From NCBI GenBank assembly GCA_017893485.1, contig CM030361.1, forward strand, positions 304,320,822 to 304,384,821: 64,000 bases of DNA. Reading direction: 5' to 3'. A model generated the notes under the pieces. The model was not told the DNA's origin and made no database searches. It saw nothing but the letters and a program-made list of their open reading frames with translations. Shown piece by piece: positions 1-9,578 of the stretch. The stretch's first letter is position 1. Every line of letters starts with the position of its first letter. This DNA is from Hemerocallis citrina. Lineage: Eukaryota; Streptophyta; Magnoliopsida; Asparagales; Asphodelaceae. The position numbers and the translations under genes were made by a program.

Positions 1-102
1 TTGATCAAAGGAGACAGTCTACATTCGACTACAAAGGTGATCCGGTGCTAGATTGCACATCCCGTATTCAGCGAGGACGCTGAATTCTTAAGAGGGGGTG
101 AA
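1..102 (+). pseudogene. 3' tail of a Ty3/gypsy polyprotein plus polypurine tract
   Basis: The window opens in the last codons of a retrotransposon polyprotein. Near 79-102 the frame reads FSEDAEFLRGGE and runs into the purine-rich AAGAGGGGGTGAA, which directly precedes an LTR starting TGTAACACCCC. This arrangement (polyprotein end overlapping the polypurine tract) is typical of plant Ty3/gypsy elements. The rest of the element lies left of the window. A frame break exists within these 100 bases, so the copy is probably degraded. Confidence 0.6.
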
Positions 103-496
103 TGTAACACCCCAGATTTATAGGAGAATATTAAGAGATATTAAGAGATATTAGAGTGGGCCTATAGAAAATTATATGGGCTATGAATTAATTAGATTAA
201 TAAATAGGCCTATAGAGATTAAGTATGGAGCTTAGGGCATTAAATGACATAAAAAACAAAAAGAAATGAAAAGAAAGAAGAGTGGTTGTGCACTGTGTGT
301 GGTGACGTGGCATGAAGTGTGTGTGTTCTCATTAATCCCATATCGCCCATGGAAGAGAGAGAAAGAGAGTATAAATAGAAAAAGCCAATGATCAAGAGGC
401 ACCTAATAGTCCGGACACTTTTTGTGAGGCGAGCTTGTGCTGGACAGTGGATTAGGATTTATTTGTGTGCATATGAGTTGGGTACGAGGCGTTACA
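103..496 (+). mobile_element. 3' LTR of a Ty3/gypsy retrotransposon (394 bp)
   Basis: The LTR begins TGTAACACCCC just after the polypurine tract and ends GGCGTTACA, giving TGTAAC...GTTACA inverted ends. A TATA-like AGTATAAATAG lies near 368-378. The 5' LTR is outside the window, so the target duplication cannot be checked. Confidence 0.65.
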
Positions 497-556
497 GAAA
501 CACAAGGCTCCAAGTAAAAAGAAGAAAACAAACCGACTGAATATCAACATAACATG

Positions 557-1834
557 CTAGGCAGTTAAAATCGGTTTTCAGAACCAATCAGGTCTAGGAG
601 CGATTAGTGACTAATCGGGTAATCGGAAAAAAATCGGGGATAAAATTGGAAAAATCGTGTGTGTGTGTGTGTGTGTGTATATATGGGAAAAAATAATTTA
701 TTATCTCTAGTATATATGATTAAGAAGATCTTCAATTTAAATTATCGTGTATTTAGTATCTATTTGACTTTGTTGATAAAATGTATATTTTGTCTTAATG
801 CAGGTAATTGAAAAAAAGCTGGAATGAGAAGATTTGCAGTTGTCACAAACCAATAATGTATCATAAGCAACACAAGCAACACAAGAACAGCAAAAGCATG
901 GTAAAATGTAAAATGCAAGGTAAAAGCAACAGCAAATTCATCAACAGTGGAAAAAATTCATCAAGAACAGCAAAAGAATGGTAAATGCATCAAGAACAGC
1001 AACAGCAAAAGCATCAAATTATCAAGAACAACAACAACAAAAAAATCAATAACAGCAACAACAAAAGCATAGGAAAAGCATCAAGAACAGCAACAGCAAA
1101 AAATCATCTTGTAACAGTGACAAAAATTGTTAACTAACAGGGAAGCATCAAGCATCTTGTAACAACAACATCATTCAGCAAATAAGTAAATGGTTCAACA
1201 GGGAATGAGGAGATTAAGTAAATACTAACTTAATGTGATGAAAAAAAAAAAATCAAACACAGAAGTTGAGTTACTGTGCTGAGTTGCCTGCCGCTGTCGC
1301 TGTCGAACGGTGTTGTCGCTGCCGAACTGGAGGGGAGAGCGAGAAAGGAGTTGCCCCTGCTTCAGAGGCGATGTCGATCGATTTGGAGGAGAGAGAAGAG
1401 AGGAGGCGCTGTCGACGATTTGGAGGAGAGAGAAGAGAGAGAGGCACTGACGAAGCTTTGGAAGAAAGAGAAGAGAGAGGCGCTGTCGAGGTGGAGGGAG
1501 AGGCGCAGTTGTCGACGATTTTGGGAATTAGGTTAGAAACTTATTTGGGTTGAACTGGAGTGGAAGGGGAGAGATCGATTGAAGAGGGGTAGTTGCGGGT
1601 CTGATTGGAACGGGTCAGGTTTAGAGTAAATTATACCCATTTTTAAAATGAAACGATTAATCGGCATATCGGACTATTTGCATATCGGCCGATTAGTACA
1701 AATATCGGCCGATAATAGCAATATTATCGCTGGAAGCCCATTTCGCAAATATCGCTACAAAAATAATCGGGGAACTTCCGATAACCGATTAATCGGCGAT
1801 TAATCGCTGATAATCGCCGATTTTGACTGCCTAG
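557..1834. mobile_element. Non-autonomous hAT-type element (1278 bp) with 8-bp TSD
   Basis: The termini are inverted: CTAGGCAGTTAAAATCGG at the left and its complement with one mismatch at the right. Both sides are flanked by a perfect 8-bp direct repeat ATAACATG (549-556 and 1835-1842), as expected for the hAT superfamily. Many copies of AATCGG/CGATTA lie near both ends, resembling hAT subterminal transposase-binding arrays. The interior has a (GT)n tract (657-678), a CAACAGCAAAAGCATC-type low-complexity stretch (850-1170) and a GAGAGA/GCTGTCG-rich segment (1280-1530). The open frames in that last segment are low complexity, and no transposase is visible. Confidence 0.8.
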
Positions 1835-1842
1835 ATAACATG

Positions 1843-3120
1843 TCATCAACCCTTTCTAATGTAGGGCCCATATATACTTATCTCCTTCTAAAGCAAGTTT
1901 TTAATTTTTAGTATGTATTTCTTAGTCTTTCACTCTGGATTCATGTTTCTAGCAGAACTCAAAATTTTGGGATAAAGGCTTGTTGTGTCTCTTAGTATTT
2001 CGTTCTATGTCCTCAAGTTAATCCCTACCGCATGCTAGAATTGACAATGCTCGTTGTTTTTATTTTTCTGCATTGAGTTAACATTGAGCGGTTCTAATAC
2101 CATAATCATGGAAAATACTAAAACTCATTTATGCATGATTAGATAACTCCGAAGCCCTCCACAATAAAGAAATAGTTTAACTAGTAGTTATGGAAGGATG
2201 TAGCCTATAGGTGTGACGAATTTATAGGAGACATTTACAAGGAATGTATCAGCATAGATAACTGTATGGAAGAGAAAAATATAACAGAATAAAAGACTAG
2301 AATAAAACATTAAGAATAAAAGAAAAGAGGAATAACTCATGAAATTATGAGTTTATCTTCTAAATTACCTACTATTGAACATGTTTTATGTATAAAAAAA
2401 ATCACAAATTTGCTCAAGTTGATCAATGAGCATATAGGCCAAGATGTAAATCCTTCATCTGTGCTTTACTATACATCTTGCATGATTCTAGAATATTCTA
2501 AAGGATAATGGTTAAAGAACGAATAGTATGTATATTAAATAAGTAGAATTTTTTGGGTAACAATGAATCTAGATTTCTGAACAAATTTCACGTGATAATA
2601 AGACCTATGGAGTCGTCGAAAGAGATTAAACTAAGTCAATCTTCTAAATATCATTGAACTACAAGTTGACCAGTGAAGGACTAGTATCTTGGTTTAAATA
2701 CCCAACATGAGAAACTTTGCAATATTTGTATACACAAACATCTGCGGCAGTTGGTTACTCGTTGAATACTAGGTTCATTATGAAAATGCCTTCACCATAG
2801 ATTACTGATTATGGGCTTTCTTCTCATTCGAAGATGCCTGGCGAAGCATTGCAAATGGAGTCAGTTACGACACCTTTGGCTTCATTTGGGGACGATGATA
2901 TTGGCATAGGGTTTGAGAATTATGTATTGATTGTGAATTGTTTATTTTCTGTAAATTGAATTATGTATTAGAATATTTGGTTATTTATATAGGATCAAAA
3001 GTTATTCAAGTAAATTATCATTTGGTAGTATTTTGATGATTTGGAATGAATTGCTTATTGATTGTTCTTGATTATTGCTTAAATCACTTGTGCAACAACA
3101 CCACCACCAACACACACCCA
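1843..3120. other. Unassigned AT-rich region
   Basis: No gene or complete element was recognised. Around 2822-2960 a plus-strand frame stays open for about 40 codons (SKMPGEALQMESVTTPL near 2830-2880, ending in a stop). It may be a decayed exon, but I do not recognise the family. Confidence 0.4.

Positions 3121-3171
<51 letters not shown>
3121..3171. repeat. (AAT)n microsatellite, about 17 units
   Basis: This is an uninterrupted AAT trinucleotide tract. Confidence 0.95.
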
Positions 3172-3173
<2 letters not shown>

Positions 3174-3175
3174 GC

Positions 3176-3449
3176 CTACTCCGGCATTTTAAAACACCAG
3201 GATAGGATTTTTAATGAAAAAATAAATAAAATGAAAATTAGCCTATCCCGGCGTTTTAAAATGCCAGGATATTTAATAAAAATACCCCGGCGCTTGCAAA
3301 CACCGGGAAAACCTTTTCGCATCCCCGGCGGGGGCATCCTCAGCGCTTTCGGGGGCGTTTTTCAAAACGTTGCCCGTATCAAGCCTGACATTCAAAAACG
3401 TCAGGATTTCCCAAAATAAATGCCAGGATTGTCCTCTTCATTTGTAGTG
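3176..3449. mobile_element. CACTA-like transposon end (remnant)
   Basis: There are several near-palindromic units of the form CCGGCGTTTTAAAATGCCAGG (about 3180-3430). They end in TGTAGTG (3443-3449), the canonical 3' terminus of CACTA elements, followed by AAG. Such palindromic subterminal repeats are typical of plant CACTA transposons. I could not find the matching CACTA left end, so this is a truncated or rearranged remnant. Confidence 0.45.
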
Positions 3450-3900
3450 AAGGTCTTTTCTGAAATGTGAAGAGATATGAGAGAGAGAGCTGAAAAAGTG
3501 AAGAGATGAGAGAGAGATATCGTAATAAAGCAATGATGATTTATGTTTTTAGGAGAAAAAATTTAGTTTTGGGGAGAAAATATTTTTTGTGATGGTGAAT
3601 GTGAGTCATTGATTTTATTTCAATGGAAGGAGAGCCACTTGATAGCTTTTTTTTTTAAATTGCCTTGTGATTTATTACAAAGATACTCATAATTGTAGAA
3701 GTTACTTCTCTTTCCACACATTCTAAATGTCTTCTTGTAGATAGATAATCTCCTTCCACCTCCTAAACGCCTCCGAGAAACAACGTTCCATAAATATCAG
3801 TGTAACTCATTTGTCTGTGATCATGGTTCTCATAGTTCTCTCATTGGTAATGTATGGCCATTTCTAGGAATATGGTAATTTAGAATCACGTTACATCAAA
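3450..3900. other. Intergenic, GA-rich then AT-rich
   Basis: Short GAGAGA tracts occur near 3476-3520. No gene or complete element was recognised. Confidence 0.4.
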
Positions 3901-3924
3901 ACTAATTTGCGAATCTCAAAATAT

Positions 3925-4470
3925 AGGAGACGATACAACATGTATCATCCCAATATTTTTAAATTTTTTTAATATAATCGGACGAGACAACTTGTCTCGT
4001 CCCATAAAAATTTTTATTTTATTTTTTTTGAAAATAGGGTCGGACGATACATGATGTATCGTCCTTCCCAATTTTTTTTAAAAAAATTTAAAACTCCTCA
4101 AACAGGACATGTTGTCCCGTTTGATCACTAAAGTGATCTTAGTGATCAGACGGGATAACATGTCCCGTCCCATGGCTTTTAATTTTTTTTATTTTTTTTT
4201 TCGTTTTTTGTTTTCACAAAAGTGATCACAAAATTATTTTTTTAAAAATTTTTTTTAAAAAAAAAACGCTAGAGACGAGACAAGTTGTCTCGTCTCTCTA
4301 AAAAAAAAAAAAAATAGGCAGAATAAGAATTTTTTAGCAAACAACCACTGCACACATTTCGATCTATTCTATTTCTATACATGCCATTTTCCTAAAAAAT
4401 AAGAAAAGCCATTGTGGATGCTCTAAATATGCATTTTGCCATTTTTTGACAATCACAACTGTGGATGCTC
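3925..4470. mobile_element. Palindrome-rich TIR element, left end missing
   Basis: Six near-palindromes sit in poly-A/T sequence: about 3929-3950, 3980-4002, 4041-4064, 4104-4120, 4149-4171 and 4271-4296. Examples have cores ACGAGACAACTTGTCTCGT and ACGATACATGATGTATCGT. Two right-hand ends reading GTGGATGCTC (to 4423 and 4470) match the terminus of the elements at 7785-8371 and 43592-44333. No left terminus was found, so this is a truncated or compound copy. Confidence 0.5.
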
Positions 4471-4656
4471 TGACACTAGCTATTTCAATGTAGTTTATCA
4501 AAATTTTCCGAGTGTCAATGTGTCATGTCGCGTCATGTCCATGTCCGTACTTCTTAGCTTATATAACCATCCAGTAGTATCTTCTAAAAATAAATAAATG
4601 CTACATTGATAAGTTGACTTAGCCAATTCAAACAAGAAACCCTAGAAATCGAGAAC

Positions 4657-4926
4657 CTGAATACGGCGACATGTTGGACTGCTTGAGCCAGTACCCTTCC
4701 GCAACTGAACAAACAAATTCAAGAACCGATCAATACACACACAAAAAAAGATTCCAGTTTTTTTAGAGATAGAAAGTGGCATACGTCGACGGAGGCTGTT
4801 GAGAGGAGTGACGACTTCGGGGACGGAGGAGAGGTTGAGGTCGTCGGAGAATACGAAGATGAGGACGAGCCTGACGGCGGCGGCGGCGGCGACGAGCGGC
4901 CAGTAGTATCGCCGGAATTCCGCCAT
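4657..4926 (-). CDS. PIG-U-like GPI transamidase subunit, exons 1-2 only (partial)
   Basis: PIG-U is a multi-pass ER membrane subunit of the GPI transamidase, which attaches GPI anchors to proteins. Exon 1 (4785-4926) encodes 47 residues starting MAEFRRYYWPLV, with a hydrophobic first segment at residues 10-26. It continues with the conserved block NLSSVPEVVTPLNSLRR and ends at a GTATGC donor. Exon 2 (4657-4704) follows a TTCAG acceptor and reads LAEGYWLKQSNMSPYSG. Phase is preserved, and the joined sequence matches my memory of the plant PIG-U N-terminus. A GTTCTC donor follows. No exon 3 is recognisable down to base 1, where transposon sequence begins almost at once. The locus may be a truncated pseudogene or have a very long second intron. 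The exon identity is firm; functionality is not. Confidence 0.8.
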
Positions 4927-5470
4927 TTTTTTAGAAGAGAGAGTGAGTTTTCGATGTCCGAGATTTGGGGAAGAAAGAGAATATATTTTCCCCCCGAAAT
5001 AGGTCTTTTTAAACTAATTCCCAAAATAGGTGTCTTTCGAAACTAATTCGCAAAATAGGTCTATTCTCATAGGCCGCAGGCCCGCAGTACCAAATTGCAG
5101 CCTTTTCGAAAGCTAGGTCACAGTTGTGAATTATGGCATCCGTTCATGTCATATAATGTTAAACTCCAATACTTAGGGAAAAAACTGCTAAGTGCAAAAT
5201 GTGAAAAATACGAGGCCGCGGTTGGATAATGTGTCCTCGATATACCATAGGTCGCGATACTGAATTGTGGCCTCTTCGATTTTGACTTATTCTCCCCTCG
5301 AAACCGGGTATACTATCCACTCAAAACCAGCCAAACCCGACCCGAATCGTAACAACGCAAATCCAGATACAAAATCCCCTTATTTCCCACACAACACCAA
5401 ACAGCTATTTTCATCCACACCATTTCGCCACGTCACCTCCACCATCAACATTCTCTCCGTGAAAATCCCG
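4927..5470. other. Upstream region of the PIG-U gene
   Basis: The first 100 bases are the probable 5' UTR and promoter of the minus-strand PIG-U gene. AAAATAGGT-type short repeats (4990-5070) and GGCCGC segments follow. From 5260 to 5470 the sequence is C/A-rich and resembles a plant 5' leader on the plus strand, but no gene can be assigned. Confidence 0.35.
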
Positions 5471-7110
5471 ATTTTTAGCCGTCATAAGCCACTTTTTGAA
5501 AATATTTGCGTTTAAGGGTCAGTTTCCAAACTATTAGCACTTGTGGATTACTCTGTGCTACGTCAGCAGCATCCGCTATTCTCAATAGCGGTCTCTTCAT
5601 TTTTGATGTCGCTAATGGGCATAGCACCCTATATTTAAACAAAAAATTGAATTTTTTGTTCACTATCGCTATTGCCACTAGCGACCTTAGTATATATGAG
5701 GTCGTTGATGGGATTAGCGACCTCAAATGAATGTATTGAGACATCCAGCGATTTATAAGAAGTTGTTGTTCTCTTTGAAAAAATTTTAAAAATTTTGGTC
5801 GCTATTGGGAATAACGACTTTAGTATATATGTAGCGACCTCATATATACTAAGGTCGTTATTCCCAATAGCGACCTCAGTTTTAAAATCCCCCCTCCACC
5901 CCCCCCCCCCCAAATAGCAAAAGCTATCTAGAAATCGCTAAGTGTCTAAATACATTCATTAACGACCTCATATATACTAAGCTCGTAATTTCCAATAGCG
6001 ACCACATTTTTTTTTTCCAAAGAGAACAAAAACATCATAGAAATCGCTAGGTCTCTCAGTACATTCATTTGAGGTCGCTAATCCCATCAGCGACCTCATA
6101 TATACTAAGATCGCTAGCAGGAATGGCGACAACAAACGAGAAATTCAAAAAAAATTAAAATATAGGCCGCTATTCCTACTAGCGACCTCGAAAATGAAAA
6201 TGCTGTTATTGGGAATAACAATCACTGTTGACGTGGCACAGAGTAGGCCACGAGCGCAAAAATAGTTTGGAAACTGACCCTTAAACGCAAATATTTTTGA
6301 TTTGTTTTGCCGTCATAGGCCACTTTTTGAAAATATTTGTGTTTTTGGGCCACTTTCCCAACTATTCGTGCTTTTGGGCTATTTGTGTCACGTCATCAGT
6401 GACCGCTATTCTCAATAGCGGTCTCTTCATTTCGATGTCGCTAATGGAAATAACGACCTATGTTTTGATTTTTTTTTGAATTTTTTGTTTGCCGTCGCTA
6501 TTCCCACTAGCGACCTTAGGATTACTGTCCTCGAATGAATGTATTAAGACATTTAGCGATTCCTAAAGAGGTTTCCCCAAAAATTTAAAACTGAGATCGC
6601 TATTCCCAATAGCGACCTTAGTAGGAAACACAATCACCGTGTTCTTTGTAAAATTTGCAAAATAGTCATACAACTAAGGCCTCTATTCGGAATAGCGACC
6701 TTAGTACAATAAAGGCCTCTATTTCAAATAGCGACCTTAGTTTTAAAAATAAATTGATGGTCATTTTTCAGAGAGCAAAGCACTCTAGATTTTACTAAGT
6801 GTTAGGATACATCTCATTAAAGGTCGCTAATCCCAATAACGACCTCATATATACTAAGGTCGCTAGTGGGAATAGCGGCAACAAACAAAACACAAAAAAA
6901 ATTTAAAACATAGATCGCTATTTCCATTAGCGACCTCGAAATGAAGAGGCCACTATTGAGAATAGTGACCTCTGCTGAAGTGGTACAAAGTAGCCCAAAC
7001 GCGCTAATAGTTGGAAAATTGGCTCAAAAATGCAAATATTTTCAAAAAGTGGCATACGTAGGCAAAAAAACCTCTAATATTTTCAAAAAGTGGCCTACGA
7101 AGGCAAAAAA
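5471..7110. mobile_element. Two head-to-tail Mutator-like MITEs with long TIRs
   Basis: Two adjacent inverted-repeat units are present, about 5471-6300 and 6301-7110. Each starts with a version of TAGGCCACTTTTTGAAAATATT and ends in its complement. The terminal arms extend about 100 bp and include GTCAGTTTCCAAACTATT. Between them are repeated AGCGACCT/AGGTCGCT motifs arranged as inverted pairs separated by CATATATACTAAG, plus C- and T-rich spacers. Long TIRs without a transposase gene fit Mutator-like MITEs. I could not define an unambiguous target duplication. Confidence 0.5.
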
Positions 7111-7209
7111 AAACTCGGAAATTCCCGTTTCTTCTCTCCATTCGACTCAGCTCTCAAAATCCAAAAACAAACCCGCCGAATACAACACCCCTCGATCCGT
7201 CAATTTCAG
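7111..7209 (+). other. Candidate non-coding first exon
   Basis: The C/T- and CAAA-rich sequence looks like a plant 5' leader. It ends with TTTCAG followed by a consensus donor GTAAACC, and then by T-rich intron-like sequence. No coding exon can be linked to it with confidence; the next plus-strand gene is the GT64 gene 8 kb downstream. Confidence 0.35.
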
Positions 7210-7587
7210 GTAAACCCGATCCATTCTTCGAATTCCTTGTTGTTTGATTTGAAATCTGTGAGTTTTTTTTGATGAAATATGAATTAGGGTTTCATGCAGA
7301 TCTGAATAGATACTCATAGATCCTGTGTAGTCTTTTTTAGATTCGTGTTAATACTTGTTTCGTCATGATTCTCACTATAGATGTGTTGATATTTGTTGGT
7401 TAATTTTAGTTTCTGAAAAGGTTCGTTTATTGAGATTATTTATAGCTTTATGATAAGATGTCATGGTTAGATGGTGGTAATTGATGGGTTTTATGATAGA
7501 TTGATGGTGGAAAGGTGAAAGCTTGATTATATATCTGGACGACCCATATGATGCATACTAGCGGTGAGTGCCCGAGGTGTTTGAGGC

Positions 7588-7737
7588 ATGGAGCTGCAGT
7601 GCTCTTACCTTGAATATTATGAGAAGCACATTCAAGGATACGACTACAAGGATGTGACTAAAATAGCTACTGTGTGTCAGATTCATGTGTTTGACATGAC
7701 CCGACTACAAATTAGGAGTGACCGTTCGTCATTATGA
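7588..7737 (+). other. Short open frame of unknown origin (49 aa)
   Basis: The frame starts MELQCSYLEYYEKHIQGYD and ends at a TGA. Its composition looks protein-like rather than random, and the preceding bases read YLDDPYDAY in another frame. It may be a decayed exon with a frameshift. I do not recognise the family. Confidence 0.25.
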
Positions 7738-7784
7738 TTTTTTTTTTTCCTACCGTGTAATGTCTATTGAGACTAAACTGGTTA

Positions 7785-8371
7785 GAGCATCCACTATCGT
7801 TTCTTCTAAAATTTGCATTTTTAACATTTAGCATTTAGAAACGATGGGTGAGCGCTGCTATCATTATTGCTAAATTTACACGAATGAAAAGAATAAAAAA
7901 TTAAAGACGGAAGATCTTCCTCCGTCTAACACAAATATAGAATTTTTTAATATTTAAAATTGGAGAGACGGAGGATCATCTTCCGTTTGACACAAAAAAA
8001 ATGTTTAAATTTTTAAATTGCGTAAATAGCATTTTCGTAATTACCCAATGGCTAATTTTAATTAATTGAAGTTTTTTTTTCTTCTGAAAATAGATCTTCC
8101 GTCCGAGCATTTTCGTTTCTTTTTTGATTTTTTGATTTTTTTTAAAAAATGGTATTTTCGTAATTATTTAGATGGCATTTCAGTAAATTTCAGGGAAAAA
8201 ATATTAAATAACATGGCGGACTTCCGTCCGACCATATAATTTTTTTTTTAAATGGACGGAGCACCATCCTCCGTCTTCTATATTTAGCAATCGTCTAAAG
8301 CTGCTGCTGTCTTTAACAGTCGACTGTTTCACTTCTATTCTAAATGTTTTAGCAAACGATAGTGGATGCTC
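7785..8371. mobile_element. PIF/Harbinger-like MITE with serial near-palindromes (587 bp)
   Basis: The TIRs are a perfect 18-bp match (GAGCATCCACTATCGTTT) and are flanked by TTA on both sides (7782-7784 and 8372-8374), a PIF/Harbinger-type target duplication. The interior is AT-rich and carries five variants of a GACGGAAGATCTTCCGTC-like palindrome: about 7906-7927, 7965-7989, 8093-8108, 8216-8234 and 8254-8275. No coding capacity is seen. It is related to 43592-44333. Confidence 0.75.
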
Positions 8372-8399
8372 TTATAATGGTCAATCTCCAATCACCTTA

Positions 8400-8774
8400 T
8401 TTTGATAGTGTGTATAGTGTTCTAATTATATTGTGAGGTTAGTTATGTTTTCCTATAGAATCTAAACACGTCAAATGCAAAAAAAATCTTGGCACTAGGT
8501 AATGGAAAAAATGCTAAGTAGTAAAGATCACTAACTAAATTTACTTGTTACTTTGTTAGCGTTGTATTTTGTATTTTGTAGATATGTTTCTTGAAGTGCT
8601 TTTGTCATTGTCACATTGACTCGATAGTCTATTTAAAGCATTTTTTGTCTAATTTTGTATAATTGTAAGTTTGTCATCTTGTATTAGCTTTAAGTCTTTT
8701 CGTATCTTTACTCTATTGGCTGTTGAATTAAATTGTTGTATATGCTCTGGTTAAAATACATTCGATGTAAAAAT
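8400..8774. repeat. 375-bp direct repeat, copy A
   Basis: The segment begins TTTTGATAGTGTGTATAGTG and ends CATTCGATGTAAAAAT. It is repeated with about 95% identity at 9205-9578. The two copies are separated almost exactly by a Helitron. Confidence 0.85.
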
Positions 8775-8779
8775 CTCTA

Positions 8780-9204
8780 TCTCTAATATTATAATGGGAG
8801 AAGGCCTTAGTGTCATTTGTAAATCTACCAACGCGTGCATTGTACGTGCATAACTAATATGAAGGAGGTCTCAGGTTCGAGTCCTCACTACGTCAGATTT
8901 TATACTTTAAATTTATTTTAATATATTAAATGCGCATCGCACGTGTAAATTACTATCTATTTATCTATCTGTCTATCTATAATATAATATAATATATAAT
9001 AACTATTATAATGGAAGAGTTGGAGTTGTAAATCGACCTACTTACGTGCAACACACGCGCAACTCTAACTCTTCCATTATAGTCTTCACATTTATTTTTA
9101 AAATGATCATATTTATTAAGTTATGCATCACACGTGTAAATCAGAGTTCTTATTTTAAACTTTTTAAATAAATTAATGCGTGCATCACACGAGTATATTA
9201 CTAG
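8780..9204 (+). mobile_element. Short non-autonomous Helitron (425 bp)
   Basis: The 5' end TCTCTAATATTATAATGGGAG is preceded by A, and the 3' end CTAG is followed by T, fitting A|TC...CTAG|T Helitron insertion. Internal ACACGTGTAAATTACTA stretches and TATC repeats are present. It shares termini with elements at 14106-14539 and 19932-20214. A tRNA B-box-like AGGTTCGAGTCC lies near 8873, but there is no tRNA. Confidence 0.7.
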
Positions 9205-9578
9205 TTTTGATAGTGTGTATAGTGTCCTAATTATATTGTGAGGTTAGTTATGTTTTCCTATAGAATCTAAACATGTCAAATGCAAAAAATATATTGGCGC
9301 TAGGTAATGGAAAAAATGCTAAGTAGTAAAGATCACTAACTAAATTTACTTGTTACTTTGTTAGCATTGTATTTTGTATTTTGTAGATATGTTTCTTGAA
9401 GTGCTTTTGTCATTGTCACATTGACTCGAAAGTCTATTTAAAGCATTTTATGTCTAATTTTGTATAATTGTAAGTTTGTCATCTTGTATTAGCTTTAGGT
9501 CTTTTCGTGTCTTTACTCTATTGGCTGTTGAATTAAATTGTTGTATATGCTCGGGTTAAAATACATTCGATGTAAAAA
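9205..9578. repeat. 375-bp direct repeat, copy B
   Basis: This is the second copy of 8400-8774. It starts immediately after the Helitron CTAG end. A more diverged third version of its latter half continues near 10350-10545. Confidence 0.85.

Noticed and set aside
1266..1553. Overlapping open frames of 86-95 aa
   Set aside because: Arg/Glu-rich low-complexity translation of a GAGAGA/GCTGTCG repeat inside a hAT element; no protein family features.
8860..8890. tRNA or SINE promoter (AGGTTCGAGTCC, B-box-like)
   Set aside because: No A box or cloverleaf; the sequence is part of a repeated Helitron.
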